Source: Stictocephala bisonia (taxonomy: Eukaryota > Arthropoda > Insecta > Hemiptera > Membracidae). Taken from it: DNA of 64,000 bases. The position numbers were made by a program, and so were the translations under genes. The notes beneath the pieces are model-generated. The model did no database searches. It had not been told where the DNA came from and was given only the letters and a program-made list of their open reading frames with translations. How positions within the stretch are numbered: the first letter of the stretch is position 1; each line of letters opens with the position of its first letter. The stretch covers positions 248,001 through 312,000 of the forward strand of contig JAQJVL010000679.1 in NCBI GenBank assembly GCA_035578905.1, in the 5' to 3' direction. This document shows, piece by piece, positions 51,011-63,224 of this stretch.

Positions 51011-51045
51011 CCTGATGATGAAGCTTTATATGCTTTGAAATGTAC
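51011..51045 (+). ncRNA. Hammerhead-like motif downstream of the Penelope fragment
   Basis: CTGATGA (51012-51018) is followed by a hairpin GAAGC-TTTATAT-GCTTT and GAAA. Stem II includes a G-U pair, and one extra U precedes it. Penelope-like elements are known to carry hammerhead ribozymes in their terminal repeats, and the position here fits. Activity cannot be judged by eye. Confidence 0.4.
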
Positions 51046-51267
51046 ATAACAGTAATATTTCTATAACATAACAGTTCTTAAGGCTAATAATACAAAATGA
51101 ATAAAATCAATAACAATATCATAGTTCATCTTATTTATTTAAGTCGGCACTGACAACAACACAAAACTGCACCTATTTAATAAATAGGCGCAGTGTTGTA
51201 ACCTGTTAGACTTTTCATTTAGCTGAAAACCATACCGTGGTTCGGCCTGGCTATTGGGCTATTAGTA

Positions 51268-51380
51268 AATAGTCCTTTCTGAGCTAAGTTGAACTCAGAT
51301 AGTAACAATGACTAAACTCGTTCATATACACTCGTTCATTCCTTATATTCACCCATATCTCTACGATCGGAGTCTTAGAA
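51268..51380 (+). mobile_element. SINE 3' half
   Basis: AATAGTCC, GTAACAATGACTAAACTCG, CACTCGTTCATTCCTTATATTC, CCCATATCTCTACGATCGGAG and TCTTA match the 3' halves of the SINEs at 17.3 and 29 kb in order. The tRNA-like 5' part is absent or too diverged to see (5' truncation). Confidence 0.75.
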
Positions 51381-53039
51381 ATGAATAATATAACGAAAGT
51401 AAAACAATACATTTATATTCTAGTCCACATCTACACGGTTTGTTTATAAAGTAAAAACAAAAGTAAATAACACAACATTTAAATGTTTGCATAACTATTT
51501 TAGATATTTGTGCTTGTTTGATATTGGTAATACAAATTTTAATATATAAAATCCAAAAGTTATGTACTCATTGATCAATCCACTAAGAACGGATTTCTCA
51601 AAATTTCATTCCTAAGGGTTAGAAACAACCCCTCAACGTTTCTCTTTTCCATTACAGTAACATTGGCATTAATTTAATAATTTATTTTGGACAGTTGAGA
51701 CAACAAACATAAACATGACACACAGCTCTTGTGTATTTTCGTTTTATTTACGAAATGTTTAAGGTAATTTATACTAACTCTAAGATGGTTGTACTACATT
51801 GCATCTTCCTAAATTAGACTTAAAGTAATTTCTAGACTAAACAACCTTTTTCTAGGGGAATGGCAGTAGGTTGAACTTTGATTTAATAATAATAAATCAA
51901 GTTGATAATATTGATTTACTAGTTTTTAGAAAATCACGGAGGGAAAAATCAAGCTTAGAGAACCATCATGTAGCGAAGTATATATATTGGTGGGATTGAA
52001 GTGGGGGGGAAGGCCACGGCCTTGATTGGAATGCGGAAAGCTCATCACTAGGTTATCACATCGATGATTATCAGTCGTTTAAATGGCTTAAAGGGGTTTA
52101 AATGTCCGTGCCCGTTATTTTGAGAAAATTCAATTGTTGTATGTTTTTTGCCCATAAAAATTGACGTACGAGATTATGTTTAACAATGTAAGAATGCTAC
52201 GAGAAGAAAAATAACACAATTACACTGAAGGCATGATAATATAATTATTTCATTACTGTATATAAAATAGTAAAGTTTTTGATGAATTCCCATAAATATA
52301 GTTTTTCTGAGGTCTTTTATCGGCAATTATATGTTCAAAACTGTACACGTTCTTTTTCATTCATATTATTTTATTTTACTTTTCTAAAATTCCTTCAGCG
52401 ATTTACATGTAATAAAATAGTGTTCCTTGATGATAAATCTCTGGTAAAAGGCCTCGCAAATAGAAATATTGGAAATCCAACACCTTCCTGTATTTACCAA
52501 TATTTTTACTAGGAAATACAAAGAATTTAATCCTGTGTACTAATATACGAACCATTTCAAATATTACCTTTATTAACATACTATTCATTTAACATTATTC
52601 ATTTATGAACAATTCATTTTACATGGGTTTGTTTTTCTTTCATAATTCACTCGACGTAACTCGAGGAAGTGTTAAGCCCAATTACATAAAGCGCGCTGAT
52701 AGTTATTAGCTTTACACCTCCGGGTTTGCGGCTTCCTCAAGTTAATTTACCGTTTAATATTCCGTTGCCTGTGGTAATAGGATACCACTATGTGTGATAT
52801 AAGTGCTCGTATATAACGCCTTTGGCAGTTGAAACCAATGTAAAGTTCACAGTCATAATACTATAGAACAAATAGTGCTTTGTTCTATTCTAAGAGTCAT
52901 TAACGTTGTAAGGAGGCGGTATAGCAGCCTTTTGGCTTTTATATATTAAACCAAACGCTTTAGTATTTTTTAAATTGTTTTGTATGTAATAAAAATAACA
53001 ATTTAATACACTTATAATTTTGTATAACACTCGGATGAA
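51381..53039. other. AT-rich region, nothing recognised
   Basis: Short frames only (for example 52279-52512), all with A/T-driven composition. No RNA gene or repeat unit seen. Confidence 0.5.
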
Positions 53040-53330
53040 CGTAGGCAGCTCTCGTGGTTAACTTGGATAGCCACCCATCATCAACTTATGTAATTCTTGC
53101 CTAGACCACCGTGATCAACTTGATTGGCCCCCCTGATTAATTTTTGCAGCCAACTATGATCTACTTAAATATCGTACCTATGATTATCTTAGGTAGCCTC
53201 CGTAATCAAAATTTGTAGATCAGAGTGATTAAATTGAGTCTCAACCATTATTAACTTTGGTAGAAACCATGATTAGCATGGGTAGCACCCGTGGTCATAT
53301 TGGGTAGCTATTGATGCTTGACTCAGTAAG
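53040..53330. repeat. Degenerate short tandem repeat
   Basis: Loose units of about 30 bases around (G/A)TGATCAACTTGG(G/A)TAGCC, with heavy divergence. It is an ancient tandem repeat related in inverted orientation to 54095-54480. Confidence 0.6.
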
Positions 53331-54094
53331 GGGTTTGGGGGTGAAACTTTCGAAAAGTATTACTGCTTACTGTAGGTATTACTTACTATGGCTTACTGTA
53401 AGCCATTAAATTATGCAAAATAAGCACATATAACTAGGCCAATTATCATACATTGTTAAAAATAGATTACGTCTATTGTTTACATCTTGAGCTTCTTTTC
53501 CAGGCAGCGCATGTAACACTTAAATGAATTATTACCAAACAAAATAGTTTACATCTAGACTGAATATAATATTTAACCATTTATATTCAACAAATTGACC
53601 TGAACTTTAAGGGAGTTTGGAGGCGAAGCGAGTATTTTATTAAGAATACATGTTTATGTAAAACCATACGAAGGTATACAAATAGTTTTTGTATTAACTT
53701 GTCAAACAATATTTATGAACTATACAATACAACCCAAAGAAAACAATTCTATAGTATAATAAGAGAATGTAAATGCAATTTTCAAGAACTTTAACTTGTA
53801 AACTTATTTACACATTTAGATCGTAAATAAATTATAATAATCAGCTTTAATTAAAATATCGTATTGTATATTTGGGTTTTATAAAAATGTTCCTAAATCC
53901 TATAGAAATACCTGGGCAGTAATAAAAATATAATTCTCAATTTTTAATTTGCTCATGAAATTTACATCGCTAAATTTAAATAAACACTAGTATAGATTTG
54001 GTTCTTCAAATTTTATTTAAAGGTGGATTCTTGTAGTTATATAGATATTATTTTAGAACGACTCAAGTATATAATATATTAAAAATGTAGCTGC
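53331..54094. other. AT-rich spacer, nothing recognised
   Basis: Separates two related, oppositely oriented degenerate repeats. It holds a short TTACTGTAGG/CTTACTGTAAG duplication near 53365-53400. Confidence 0.45.
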
Positions 54095-54480
54095 GCTTTT
54101 TGGGGGCTATACTCCTTGAGCTACCCAAGTTGATGACGTGTGGATACTCAGGTTGAACAAAGTATCCTTAAGTCTACTTAAGTGAATCACTTGGTAAACA
54201 ATAACTAAGATTTATCACGGGGGCTCCCAAAGTTGATTGTGGGTTATATCCAAGTTGGTTGTGGGTTATATTAAAGTTGGTTGTAGGATATACCCATGTT
54301 GGTTGTGGGTTATATACAAGTTAATTGTGGGTTACATGCAATTTGATTGTGGGTTATATCCAACTTGGTTGTAAGTTATATCCAAGTTAACTGTGGATTA
54401 TATCCAAAGTTATTTAGAGTTTTATTCAAGTTAAAAATAAGTGCTATCTAAGTTGATCACTGGGGCTGCTCGGTTGATAG
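54095..54480. repeat. 22-bp tandem repeat, about 9 copies plus degenerate flanks
   Basis: AAGTTG(A/G)TTGTGGGTTATATCC repeats with a period near 22 bp at 54230-54420. Flanking AGCTACCCAAGTTGATGA is the reverse complement of the phrases at 53040-53330. Confidence 0.8.
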
Positions 54481-56260
54481 TAGGGGCATACCAAAAATGC
54501 CTATCTAATTTAATCAAAACAATAGGCTTACTGAGACAGAATCGCTTATGTTTATTTAAGCATTCAAAATATCCTTTAGCAATTCAAAATTTCATAATTT
54601 TTTCTTATTGAACTCTTAATACCTCTTCTCTCGTTAAAATATAAAAAATTTCTTGTCCTAAGCTCTCACATTAGTATGGTGAATAGTAACAAAGACGACG
54701 ATACTTATTATCTACCTTAATTTAGCTATTCGTGAGAAAATGTTAAAATTCTCTCTTGGTTAATATCCAATGCATATAAAAATATTCGTGCTAATAATTA
54801 TGGTCTAGAATATAGTTTTTGAGAAACTATAATCAGTCCGTTTCAGAAAATAAACTGGAAAGCCAATTTATAGACAAAATGTATGTTTGTAACACGAATT
54901 TGGCTGATGTAATGTGATAATGTTGATTTGTTTTAAAAATATAATGACATTTATTATCAGTATGTTATCAAAAAGTGTTGTTTTATTATATAAATTCTAA
55001 CATAGTATGAAAATCATAAATTGGCATTCATGGTGATGCGCATTATGTGCACAATCAAATTCACAGTTCAAATTCACAATCATGATATTCAAATATCCAC
55101 GGGAAATTGAGAAGATGTCTGTCTAAAGTGTACATACACGAGTATAAACATATAAATCTACCTAAATAATAGTTATTTCGTGGGTAATCATATTTTTTCT
55201 TAGCAGATGTTTGGTAAAACGTATTTGGTATTTTTCCCAAATATTTTTTTTTAATTTGAGTATTTTGGTTAAAGAATTAACTAAAGTACATTGAGGTAAG
55301 TTTGTTCTGTAATTTTTAAAAGTTGTATTTTGGAATGCATTGTATTTCAATCGACCACTTAATCTTATTAATTGTATAAGTGAAAACATTTGCCAAAAGT
55401 AAAACTGTATATGTTTACAATAAAGTTTTTAGAGCTTATATTTTAGTTTACAATTCATGTGTAATTCTGTAGTTCGGAAGGAAGTGTAGATTATTACCGT
55501 GGCAATAAACTGTGTAATTAGGTTACAGTTTGGGTTTTATGGTCTTAGGTGATGAATGTATATTGCATTAATTATTCCATTATCTTACAGCAGTACAGCA
55601 CAGCACTGATACATTGCTGGCGAGGTGCTGAATACATTAAAAGTAGAGCTCCATGACAACATCTCAACGTTTTATTGCCATTTAATTCAATGATTTAAGC
55701 CCTGCTTATTCACTCTGTACAACAATAATTTCATCAACAACATAATTACTCTGGGATACCCTTTAATACCATAATAAGTATGACATTTGAACAAATAAAG
55801 TACTAAAATAATATATATAAATATAAAAACATTATAAATAATATTTTATATTTATCCAAGGTACAAGGAATGTTCTTTTAATACCAGTATATAGTTTGAA
55901 AATTGTAAATAATGAAAAAGAGAAGATATAAACTATGACAAAAAAAAAAGTGAAATGTAACACAATAGTTAAGAAATCGAAAAGGTGGAAACTAAAAGGT
56001 ACCACTTAAACGTAAGACCTTTAGTAAAGTAATAGGAAAATATTGATAACTAAGAAAGGTACACTAGCTAAATATCAGAAACAGAAAATAAACTCAGAAG
56101 TAGAAGGAAGTATAATATAGACAGGAGGCAAACTTGTTATTAGAACAAATTTACTGTCTTCATAAAAATATAAAAAAAATCCAATGTGATAAAAAATCTT
56201 ATTTGACTCATTTTACACTATATAAAATGAATAGAACGAATTTTTAAGAAAATAAAAATA
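54481..56260. other. AT-rich region, nothing recognised
   Basis: No repeat unit or credible gene. The 75-codon minus frame at 55162-55389 has no recognisable domain. Confidence 0.5.
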
Positions 56261-56261
56261 G

Positions 56262-56660
56262 TGTAAATTGAAACTAACGTAAATATTTATATAGACAAAT
56301 AATAATAAGTAGTTTGTAAAATACAGTGGCTGATCTGAACTTAGATTCTGTTGAAGGAGTTGCGTTACCAGTTGTTGCACTGGACTTAACTGTGATTGAA
56401 ACTAACGTAAATATTTGTATAGACAAATAATAATAAGTAGTTTGTAAATAACAGTGACTGGCCTGAACTAGATTCTGTTGAAGGAGCTGCGTTACCAGTT
56501 GTTGCACTGGACTTAACTGTGATTGAAACTAACGTAAATATTTGTATAGACAAATAATAATAAGTAGTTTGTAAAATACAGTGGCTGACCTGAACTTAGA
56601 TTCTGTTGAAGGAGTTGCGTTACCAGTTGTTGCACTGGACTTAACTGTGATCGAAACTGT
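56262..56660. repeat. 127-bp tandem repeat, 3 copies
   Basis: AAACTAACGTAAATATTTGTA starts at 56271, 56399 and 56526. The units continue TAAGTAGTTTGTAAA, CTGTTGAAGGAG(T/C)TGCG and TTGCACTGGACTTAACTGTG. Copies are over 90% alike by eye. Confidence 0.93.
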
Positions 56661-57260
56661 AATTCAGGTAGTACATAGATTATTAGGTAATTAAATAATT
56701 GCATAGTAACGCTACAGGAAATCGATGAATACTTATTTGAATAATGAAATGTTAACTCTAGACGTACAATAAACTAAAGCCAGGGGAAATCATTAACTCC
56801 ACAAGTCTGGGTTTACGGCTTTGTAAAATGAACAGCTGTTTGAAATTCAGTTCCCTACAATTATATTGGACGGTATTTTACACGTTGTTGAAGGGGTTGC
56901 TTCTACATTATCCGCTGTCTACATTACTGCAATAGTAAGTGAATTGAATTAAACTTTATAGATTTGACATTGGATATTCTTGTAATAACGTTACTGAAGT
57001 AATCGGATCATTATATAACCTAATTAAACCAGTAAGCTGAAGGTGGAAGATGCCTTGTGGCTACAATAAACTAAAGTCAGTGGAATTTACTGATTTACAC
57101 GTCACGGTTTACTGCCTGTATAATGAACATCTGTTTAATATTCCATTCCCTTGCAATAATAGCGGATACTAATTTACACCAAATAGAAGGTGCAATTTCA
57201 CATTATTGTTATTGAAACTGCCAGTTACTTTATTACTATACATTGTAGTTTTTAAATGGT
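56661..57260. repeat. Ancient 295-bp tandem duplication
   Basis: ACAATAAACTAAAG(C/T)CAG(G/T)GGAA occurs near 56766 and 57063. It is followed in both by TTTAC(G/T)GC, AATGAACA(G/T)CTGTTT, a TTCCCT(A/T) segment and (A/T)TTTACAC. GTTGTTGAAGGGGTTGC (about 56882) echoes the 127-bp unit, so the 127-bp array probably arose from part of this older repeat. Confidence 0.65.
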
Positions 57261-58228
57261 AAATTTAATTGAGAAATATTGTTTTAGACATATAAAGTAC
57301 GTACGTGGATATATGGAAGGAACATATGCAGTGGAAAATGAACTTTTAAAGAGAATATTCGTAGATTGTTTTCTTGAACTTCAATATGTATAATAATATA
57401 AACATCGAATCGAATGTTTAAACAATCAATGATAATTTATATAAAGAAATCGTACGACAAGTTTCTCTAAATAAATTTTACCAATTTATGGACAATTTGT
57501 CAATAATATTATTTGTCAATATTGTCAACACATATTATTTGTAGTTCATGAATATATTTAAGAAAAAAGAAAAGTAATTAGAGAAGTAAATCAGCTAATT
57601 TATTTTCACTGTACAAGGATAAATACTACATGAGCCATTCAGTTAATTAAATGCACAGAGTCGTTGTATGAAGATTCTCGGCAGTCTATTGTGAGCGTGC
57701 TCTGTTAATTTAAAGGTACTTTTGTTTCGGAACTGTGTAGACTCTGGCGCTAGTGGCATAACAACTTTATTAACATCCCTTCTGGGTAATATGCTTGTTA
57801 TAATCCATTAAGAGTGCTTTTTATTTCTGTTTTGGGATTTTATTACATTAAAAATATACAATCTAAAAATAAAAGAAACCCACCATCACGAACCTTAAAA
57901 CCATCCAGAACTAGACTTATACAATTTGGAATAACCACATGGACTAAAAAATGCTTTTATTATTTTACACTGAGCACCAAAATTCATTAATTCTGTAAAG
58001 AAATGGAATTGACAAATATAGTAATGTGTTTTATTATTTGTAATTCCTGAAATTATTAATTTTCCCACTTATTTTAACTGCAATAGTTCTTATTTTCTCT
58101 AGGATCACACACAGTCTAAAAAATCAAAATATCAACATTGAGGGGGCAATAACATTTTCATTAATTTTATTCCTTCTAAATTAAAGTTCATGTTATTTAT
58201 GGTACTATGAAGCTATTTTTCTATGAAG
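57261..58228. other. AT-rich region, nothing recognised
   Basis: A less AT-rich stretch at 57655-57770 shows no domain or RNA gene that I recognise. Confidence 0.5.
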
Positions 58229-59735
58229 CTTACACGTACAACGGTGTTGACCTACCCGCCCACCCATTCACATACAACGGTGTTGACCCACCAGCCCACC
58301 CTTACAAGTACAACGGTGTTGACCCACCAGCCCACCCTTACACGTACAACGGTGTTGACCTACGAGCCCACTCTTACACGTACAACGGTGTTGACCTACG
58401 AGCCCACTCTTACACGTACAACGGTGTTGACCCACCAGCCCACCCTTACACGTACAACGGTGTTGACCTACGAGCCCACTCTTACAGGTACAATGGTGTT
58501 GACCTACGAGCCCACTCTAACACGTACAACGGTGTTGACCTACGAGCCCACTCTTACACGTACAACGGTGTTGACCTACGAGCCCACTCTTACACGTACA
58601 ACGGTGTTGACCGACCAGCCCACCCTTACACGTACAACGGTGTTGACCTACCCGCCCACCCATTCACATACAACGGTGTTGACCCACCAGCCCACCCTTA
58701 CACGTACAACGGTGTTGACCTACGAGCCCACTCTAACACGTACAACGGTGTTGACCTACGAGCCCACTCTTACACGTACAACGGTGTTGACCTACCCGCC
58801 CACCCTTACACGTACAACGGTGTTGACCTACCCGCCCACCCATTCACATACAACGGTGTTGACCTACGAGCCCATTCTTACACGTACAACGGTGTTGACC
58901 TACCCGCTCACCCTTACACGTACAACGGTGTTGACCTACCCGCCCACCCTTACACGTACAACGGTGTTGACCTACCCGCCCACTCTTACAAGTACAACGG
59001 TGTTGACCCACCAGCCCACCCTTACACGTACAACGGTGTTGACCTACGAGCCCACTCTAACACGTACAACGGTGTTGACCTACGAGCCCACTCTTACACG
59101 TACAACGGTGTTGACCTACCCGCCCACCCTTACACGTACAACGGTGTTGACCTACCCGCCCACCCTTACACGTACAACGGTGTTGACCTACCCGCCCACC
59201 CATTCACATACAACGGTGTTGACCCACCAGCCCACCCTTACAAGTACAACGGTGTTGACCCACCAGCCCACCCTTACACGTACAACGGTGTTGACCTACC
59301 CGCCCACCCATTCACATACAACGGTGTTGACCCACCAGCCCACCCTTACACGTACAACGGTGTTGACCTACCCGCCCACCCATTCACATACAACGGTGTT
59401 GACCCACCAGCCCACCCTTACACGTACAACGGTGTTGACCCACCAGCCCACCCTTACACGTACAACGGTGTTGACCTACCCGCCCACCCATTCACATACA
59501 ACGGTGTTGACCCACCAGCCCACCCTTACACGTACAACGGTGTTGACCTACCCACCCACCCATTCACATACAACCGTGTTGACCCACCAGCCCGCCCTTA
59601 CACGTACAATGGTGTTGACCTACCCGCCCACCTATTCACATACAACGGTGTTGACCCACCCGCCCACCCATTCACATACAACAGTGTTGACCCATCCCAT
59701 TTACATACAACAGTGTTGACCCATCCGCCCACCTA
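58229..59735 (+). repeat. 36-bp minisatellite, about 42 copies
   Basis: Unit TACAACGGTGTTGACC(C/T)AC followed by C(C/A)(A/G)CCCAC(C/T)C(T/A)TACACG, with an exact 36-bp period. It has two main subtypes (CTACGAGCCCACTCTTAC and CTACCCGCCCACCCATTC/CCACCAGCCCACCCTTAC) arranged in mixed blocks. All units point the same way. Since 36 is divisible by three, frames of 509 and 498 codons overlap here, encoding 12-residue repeats such as YNGVDPPAHPYT. The frame includes an ATG at 58207 just outside the array. A secreted repeat protein cannot be fully excluded, but two open phases and the non-coding relatives at other loci argue against it. Confidence 0.95.
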
Positions 59736-61491
59736 GCTCAAAATTACACATTCTTCTATTAACAAATTTGATAGAAAAAATCCCTTACATATCCAGAAAC
59801 TTAAACACAAACGTATTGAGTTTTGTATTTACTATATAAAAAATAATAATATTCTTCACATTATCATTTAAAAATTTAAAAGACAAAATGAATTGTTTGG
59901 TAAAGGAACCACCGTTTATTATTTTATAATTTCATAATATTTTGCCTGTGACGTTCATGTTATTGTAGTTTAGATGTGTTAAATTGAAATAAAAAATACT
60001 CATATCAATGTAATAATGCTTTAGATTAATTAATCAATTAAGCAACAACCAAAGCACTCTCTAGTCTTCTACCTCATGTTAAGATTACGTGGAACTCACT
60101 TGTGATTAGTCATCGTGTGAAGAGTTCGTAGTATATGATACGATCCACGTCCACCAGTTAAGTTGAGAGGCCTGCTTATCCCACATCACACATTGGGAAA
60201 TTATTAGAGTGATAACATGGATGTCTAGAGGCCATCTCTACATCCTATTGTATCGTTAACATTTTTTCGTTAGTTACTTTATCATCAAGATACATGTTGA
60301 TAGAATTTATAAACAAACGAAACGTCACACAGAACAATGCAACATAATTACAACAAGAGGGTCTCACAAAAGGAATCCTCCTTCACAAAAATCTTGTCGA
60401 TTTCCATAAAATTTTTACCTTTTTAAAAAATTTTTTAATTTATATTACATTACGTAAAGTTTTAAGTGTTTATGTAATTTTAGAGTTTGAACCATTTCCG
60501 TTAATTCACTACAAATATTTTTTTCGTTACTTCACTACCACTATTTTTTTAATTGCAATTACGGTTAGGCTAGATTAGCTCACTACTTAAGTTGATCACA
60601 AACTGGTAAATCACATTATTGACTTACCAGTTTGTGTGTAATCGCTAGTCCGTGTGCAAGTTCTTGGAAAACGATAAGATAAGGTCAGCGATATCGGATT
60701 CCTAGCGGATATGGAATACCACAGTGGACGTAAAAATTATGTTCCACAGTGGGGAACAGTTTCGAGAGAAGTAGAATATTTATGAAATGTTAGTGAATTA
60801 ATGGAACTAATAAAGTAGTTGTAGTAAATTAACGGAAAAGATTTTTAAATACATATATCCTCTTTGGATTAATATTATATACTCATCTTATAATTTTGTA
60901 TTTTTAGTGTGTAAGATTCCGCAAACTTTTTGACTCCTTTAGTTTGTAAATTACCGTAAATATTAGGGCATTTAAATCTACTACGAACTGAACTTTTCTC
61001 ATTGATTGCACATTTTGATAAGAAAATGTTGTTTTAACAAAAATATACAACATATCTAAAATATTAAGAATATATTTCATTAGGCCTACAAGAATATGTA
61101 TGTAACGATTCACGATACACGGAATGGTCTATAGGTTAACATTTTCATAAAATATTTATCATCAGTTAAACGATCCTTTGAACACTTACTTTACGTTCTC
61201 AAAAAAAGTAATTTCAATATTTCTTCACGTTGTATTTTCTTTACACTTATAGTAATAACATACTTTTATTTGTTGTGTATAGCAAAAAAAAATAATAGGT
61301 CATAAAATGATGAATTCTGAAGACTCGTTTCAGATTGTAAGTTAAATAATCAGTTTTACGTTTATGAACTGCATTGAGCTACAAATTAAATCTTTTTTGT
61401 AACTCCATAAAATAATAGCATATATTTTCAAAAATATTGTGACATACTCTTCAGTAATACATCATTGTATTGCTTGTAGTAAGCCTAACTC

Positions 61492-61499
<8 letters not shown>
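59736..61499. other. AT-rich region with one hairpin
   Basis: CACAAACTGGTAAATCA (about 60597) and TGACTTACCAGTTTGTG (about 60630) form an imperfect hairpin. Nothing else recognised. Confidence 0.5.

Positions 61500-61535
<36 letters not shown>
61500..61535. repeat. T(36) homopolymer
   Basis: An uninterrupted run of 36 T. It could be the A tail of a minus-strand retrocopy, but no retrocopy body is recognised on its right side. Confidence 0.9.
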
Positions 61536-61541
<6 letters not shown>

Positions 61542-61662
61542 AATGTTTATATAAAACTTGGTAGTTATGGTAGTTATTTTCTAAAAATAAACGCAGATAT
61601 TATAACTAAAACAAACATTTTACCATCAATGTCCCCAAGCAAATAATTAAACTGACGTTGAG

Positions 61663-62576
61663 ATTTTATTGAGATAAAATCCCCTCAAGGTAGATATTGT
61701 TTGGTTCAGTTTTAACTAGTACGATAGTAGTTATCTTGTCTATACATTTTATTGAGATAAAATCCCCTCAAGGTAGATATTGTTTGGTTCAGTTTTAACT
61801 CGTACGATAGTAGTTATCTTGTCTATACATTTTATTGAGATAAAATCCCCTCAAGGTAGATATTGTTTGGTTCAGTTTTAACTAGTACGATAGTAGTTAT
61901 CTTGTCTATACATTTTATTGAGATAAAATCCCCTCAAGGTAGATATTGTTTGGTTCAGTTTTAACTAGTACGATAGTAGTTATCTTGTCTATACATTTTA
62001 TTGAGATAAAATCCCCTCAAGGTAGATATTGTTTGGTTCAGTTTTAACTCGTACGATAGTAGTTATCTTGTCTATACATTTTATTGAGATAAAATCCCCT
62101 CAAGGTAGATATTGTTTGGTTCAGTTTTAACTAGTACGATAGTAGTTATCTTGTCTATATATTTTATTGAGATAAAATCCCCTCAAGGTAGATATTGTTT
62201 GGTTCAGTTTTAACTAGTACGATAGTAGTTATCTTGTCTATACATTTTATTGAGATAAAATCCCCTCAAGGTAGATATTGTTTGGTTCAGTTTTAACTCG
62301 TACGATAGTAGTTATCTTGTCTATACATTTTATTGAGATAAAATCCCCTCAAGGTAGATATTGTTTGGTTCAGTTTTAACTAGTACGATAGTAGTTATCT
62401 TGTCTATACATTTTATTGAGATAAAATCCCCTCAAGATAGATATTGTTTGGTTCAGTTTTAACTAGTACGATAGTAGTTATCTTGTCTATACATTTTATT
62501 GAGATAAAATCCCCTCAAGGTAGATATTGTTTGGTTCAGTTTTAACTAGTACGATAGTAGTTATCTTGTCTATACA
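61663..62576 (+). repeat. 83-bp satellite, 11 copies
   Basis: ATTTTATTGAGATAAAATCC recurs every 83 bp from 61663. Copies are almost identical. The variable site ACT(A/C)GTACG reads C in copies 2, 5 and 8 and A elsewhere, a three-unit (249-bp) pattern. ATTTTATTGAGATAAAAT is itself a partial palindrome. The array is young. Confidence 0.97.
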
Positions 62577-63224
62577 TTTTCAATCAACTGATTGGTGTAA
62601 TTAATTTGTTGAGTTGTTTTAAATAAACGCCATTTATACTATCCTACAGCAGCTATCCTTGAGTATTTTAACATTATTTAAAACACCGAAATACGTGTTG
62701 TGTTATAAAACAAAACTGTTTTTAACTAATGATTTAGCATAAACTCTCTTTTGGAAGTTATTGTCATTTGATTGTTCACTAAACGTTTACTTTTGTGTTC
62801 TTATATTCATCATTTTGAAACTCTACTTTGATTCTAATACTAAGCCGTGATTGTTGTTTATTTATTCTATTCTTAATTTTCTAATATGTATCAGTATTTT
62901 TTGTATGCATTAACGCATGTAAAGTGATTGGAAGTGAAAAGTGCTTTATAACCTAGTGGATTAAAAAAAAAATCATTCAACTCAGTCGGGACATGTAATT
63001 TTGTTTTATTGTTACAAACCAATACAAATACATGAACCAAACGTGATATGAACTATATAGAAATTACTTTTTAAAGCACGGGTGTGATGTTGTCAGCAAC
63101 AATACAGCTGCAATTAGACTGTCACAGCTGGCATCAGCACCAGGCGTCAAATATATTGCATACTATACAAAAGGTAATATATTGTAAAAGCAAAATTTGG
63201 CTATTTTAATAAACCTTACATCAC
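62577..63224. other. AT-rich region, nothing recognised
   Basis: A less AT-rich stretch at 63080-63155 (CAGCTGCAATTAGACTGTCA) has no recognisable domain. Confidence 0.45.

Noticed and set aside
56274..56704. Small minus-strand proteins in the 56-kb repeat
   Set aside because: They follow the 127-bp tandem units, shift frame between copies and show no domain.
61500..61535. Retrocopy indicated by a 36-T run
   Set aside because: No recognisable gene or element body lies next to the run, and the following sequence is simple AT-rich DNA.
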